Part shown: positions 63,111-64,000 of the stretch, in pieces
Numbering within the stretch: the stretch's first letter is position 1
How the letters are laid out: every line of letters begins with the position of its first letter
Assembly: GCA_964503595.1 (NCBI GenBank)
Contig: CAZDAM010000002.1
Coordinates: forward strand, 1-64,000
Source of the DNA: CAZDAM01 sp964503595
GTDB taxonomy: Bacteria > Muiribacteriota > UBA6191
Length of the DNA stretch: 64,000 nt
Reading direction: 5' to 3'
Notes under the pieces: generated by a model
Told to the model about the DNA's origin: nothing
Seen by the model: the letters and a program-made list of their open reading frames with translations, nothing else
Database searches by the model: none
Position numbers and translations under genes: made by a program

Positions 63111-63591
63111 GCCGGGAACTGACAAGATCCCGCGAGGCCTTCAGGAGAGAATCCGCCACATCGGAGAGCAGATCGCGGCCGCTGGCCCATTCCGGATGCC
63201 CAAAAGCCTGGAGCATGACGGAATCCTCTTTCGTTTCTCCGTTCCGGCAGGCCCGAAGAGTAAAGGTCGCCTCCGCAAAGGATACCTGAAACGGGCCATC
63301 CTGACCCATGCGGCCAAAGGCTGTGTCCACTCCATTCTGCATGGACTGAAGCCAGACTTTACCCTCTGCCCTGACCCAGGAGCCTAACTCCTTTCCACAT
63401 GCCGGTGGAGTCTCCACAATCAGAAATACTCCACTCTGCCTGGCCCTGCTGTCCAGAACCTCCCGAAACAGGGCTGGCGATTCCATCAGAATTGTCTGGA
63501 GTTGAAGTTCTTCTCCCAGCCAGACAGATGACTGGCGGGCTGAAAGCAGAGAGGTCAGACTAAAAAGCAGAAGAGTTTTTGTAAGTCGCAT
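63076..63591 (-). CDS. Secreted protein of unknown function (171 aa)
   Basis: ATG 63591 gives a signal peptide (LTKTLLLFSLTSLLSARQ); the frame opens at 63615. The mature part is a small soluble domain (LQLQTILMESPALFREVLDSRA, FATFTLRAC-like ATFTLRACRNG). Its 3' end overlaps the HEAT-PilT gene by 35 bases on the other strand. No family recognised. Confidence 0.55.
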   Translation of the reverse strand: MRLTKTLLLFSLTSLLSARQSSVWLGEELQLQTILMESPALFREVLDSRARQSGVFLIVETPPACGKELGSWVRAEGKVWLQSMQNGVDTAFGRMGQDGPFQVSFAEATFTLRACRNGETKEDSVMLQAFGHPEWASGRDLLSDVADSLLKASRDLVSSRLNSPREMSSDQ

Positions 63592-63644
63592 ACCAGAAAT
63601 TTCGGTCCCGGCCATGCCCCTCTGTTCCTTTTCACCACAAAGAA

Positions 63645-63692
63645 AAAATGCCGGTTGGGCAAGTCTGACAAGACTTGCCCAACCGGCATTTT
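63645..63692. terminator. Bidirectional terminator, 22-bp perfect stem
   Basis: Arms 63645-63666 and 63671-63692 are exact complements with loop GACA and A/T runs on both sides, so it works as a terminator in either direction. On the minus strand it closes the secG transcript. Confidence 0.9.
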
Positions 63693-63704
63693 CTTGGATC
63701 TGTC

Positions 63705-64000
63705 TTACTGGGCAGGAGCCTGTACAGGCACCATGGGAGCATATTCCGTCCGGTCAACCATGTCTTTGCTCGCCATCAGGGAAAGACTGAAGGATGTCAC
63801 CATGAAAATCATGACGAGACCGGCCGTAAAACGGGCAACGGCACCAGCCGCACCTTTTTTACCGAACATGGCACCCCGTCCTCCACTACTGCTTGCCGAG
63901 GTTCCAAATGCACCCGAAAGGCCTTCGCCCTCTTCAGCCTGAAACAAAACGACGACAATCATCAGAATGGAAACGATGAGATGAACAGCAGTGACCAGCG
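63705..64000 (-). CDS. secG: Preprotein translocase subunit SecG (start outside the window)
   Basis: The frame continues to the edge as LVTAVHLIVSILMIVVVLFQ, the first SecG helix, followed by GLSGAFGTSASSSGGRGAMFGKKGAAGAVARFTAG and a second helix (MIFMVTSFSLSL); the ATG at 63962 is internal. Small auxiliary subunit of SecYEG. A Pro/Ala/Gln tail ends at 63705. Confidence 0.92.
   Translation of the reverse strand, partial: LVTAVHLIVSILMIVVVLFQAEEGEGLSGAFGTSASSSGGRGAMFGKKGAAGAVARFTAGLVMIFMVTSFSLSLMASKDMVDRTEYAPMVPVQAPAQ

Overview
The window looks like a contiguous piece of chromosome from a Gram-negative-type (diderm), flagellated, piliated and probably anaerobic bacterium. Diderm evidence: an LptD/OstA-type protein, at least six predicted outer-membrane beta-barrels, and an O-antigen-ligase-type protein. 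Motility evidence: fliD, fliS, a Maf/DUF115 gene, fliW-csrA, fliG, and PilB- and PilT-type ATPases. Metabolic hints of an anaerobic life are the ferrous iron transporter FeoB, a PduT/PduS-like microcompartment pair, methylmalonyl-CoA epimerase and MqnA of the futalosine menaquinone pathway. I could not assign a phylum; the unusual domain fusions suggest a poorly sampled lineage. Base composition and codon style look uniform except around the toxin-antitoxin genes.

Layout. 0-4 kb: rpiB-upp-metK, closed by a clean terminator, then two secreted proteins. 4-9.3 kb (minus): a vWA/BatA-like membrane protein and an outer-membrane protein leading into pilB, plus two small zinc ribbons. 9.4-15.5 kb (plus): a Cache-like membrane protein, a glycosidase-like protein, then a Fur-FeoA fusion and feoB behind a promoter with a 17-bp palindrome. 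15.7-16.3 kb: phd-doc. 16.4-18.6 kb (minus): a secreted protein with a 486-bp internal tandem duplication. 18.7-29.3 kb (plus): folC, then a flagellar cap operon with a sigma-28-like promoter (fliD, an unknown gene, maf, fliS), followed by an acetyltransferase, an O-antigen-ligase-like protein, a TPR protein and a beta-barrel.

29.3-34.3 kb: hflX and a tiny membrane protein, then on the minus strand a zinc ribbon, a PduT-like tandem BMC protein, a PduS-like electron-transfer protein and rsmG; two tRNA genes (Pro-TGG, Gly-TCC) share one promoter. 34.3-37.5 kb: a phosphoesterase, a propeller lipoprotein, fliW-csrA and a decayed IS630-type transposase. 37.5-50.4 kb (minus): a FecR-like/beta-barrel pair, mce, a cupin, a barrel, fliG, lptD, a HEAT protein, a HEAT-Apt fusion and dnaN. 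50.5-52 kb: a possible small gene with an internal TGA, the SRP RNA gene, and an SH3/C39-peptidase gene broken at a run of eight C. 52-64 kb: a glycosyltransferase, parDE-type genes, a second FecR/beta-barrel pair, a response regulator, htrA, a glycosyltransferase, mqnA, a HEAT-PilT fusion, a small secreted protein and secG running off the end.

Themes. HEAT repeats are fused to enzymes twice and stand alone once. FecR-domain proteins are twice paired with outer-membrane barrels. Envelope and surface genes dominate, interleaved with ordinary housekeeping genes. No CRISPR array, prophage or intact insertion sequence was seen. All functional statements rest on reading motifs by eye; no database search was run.
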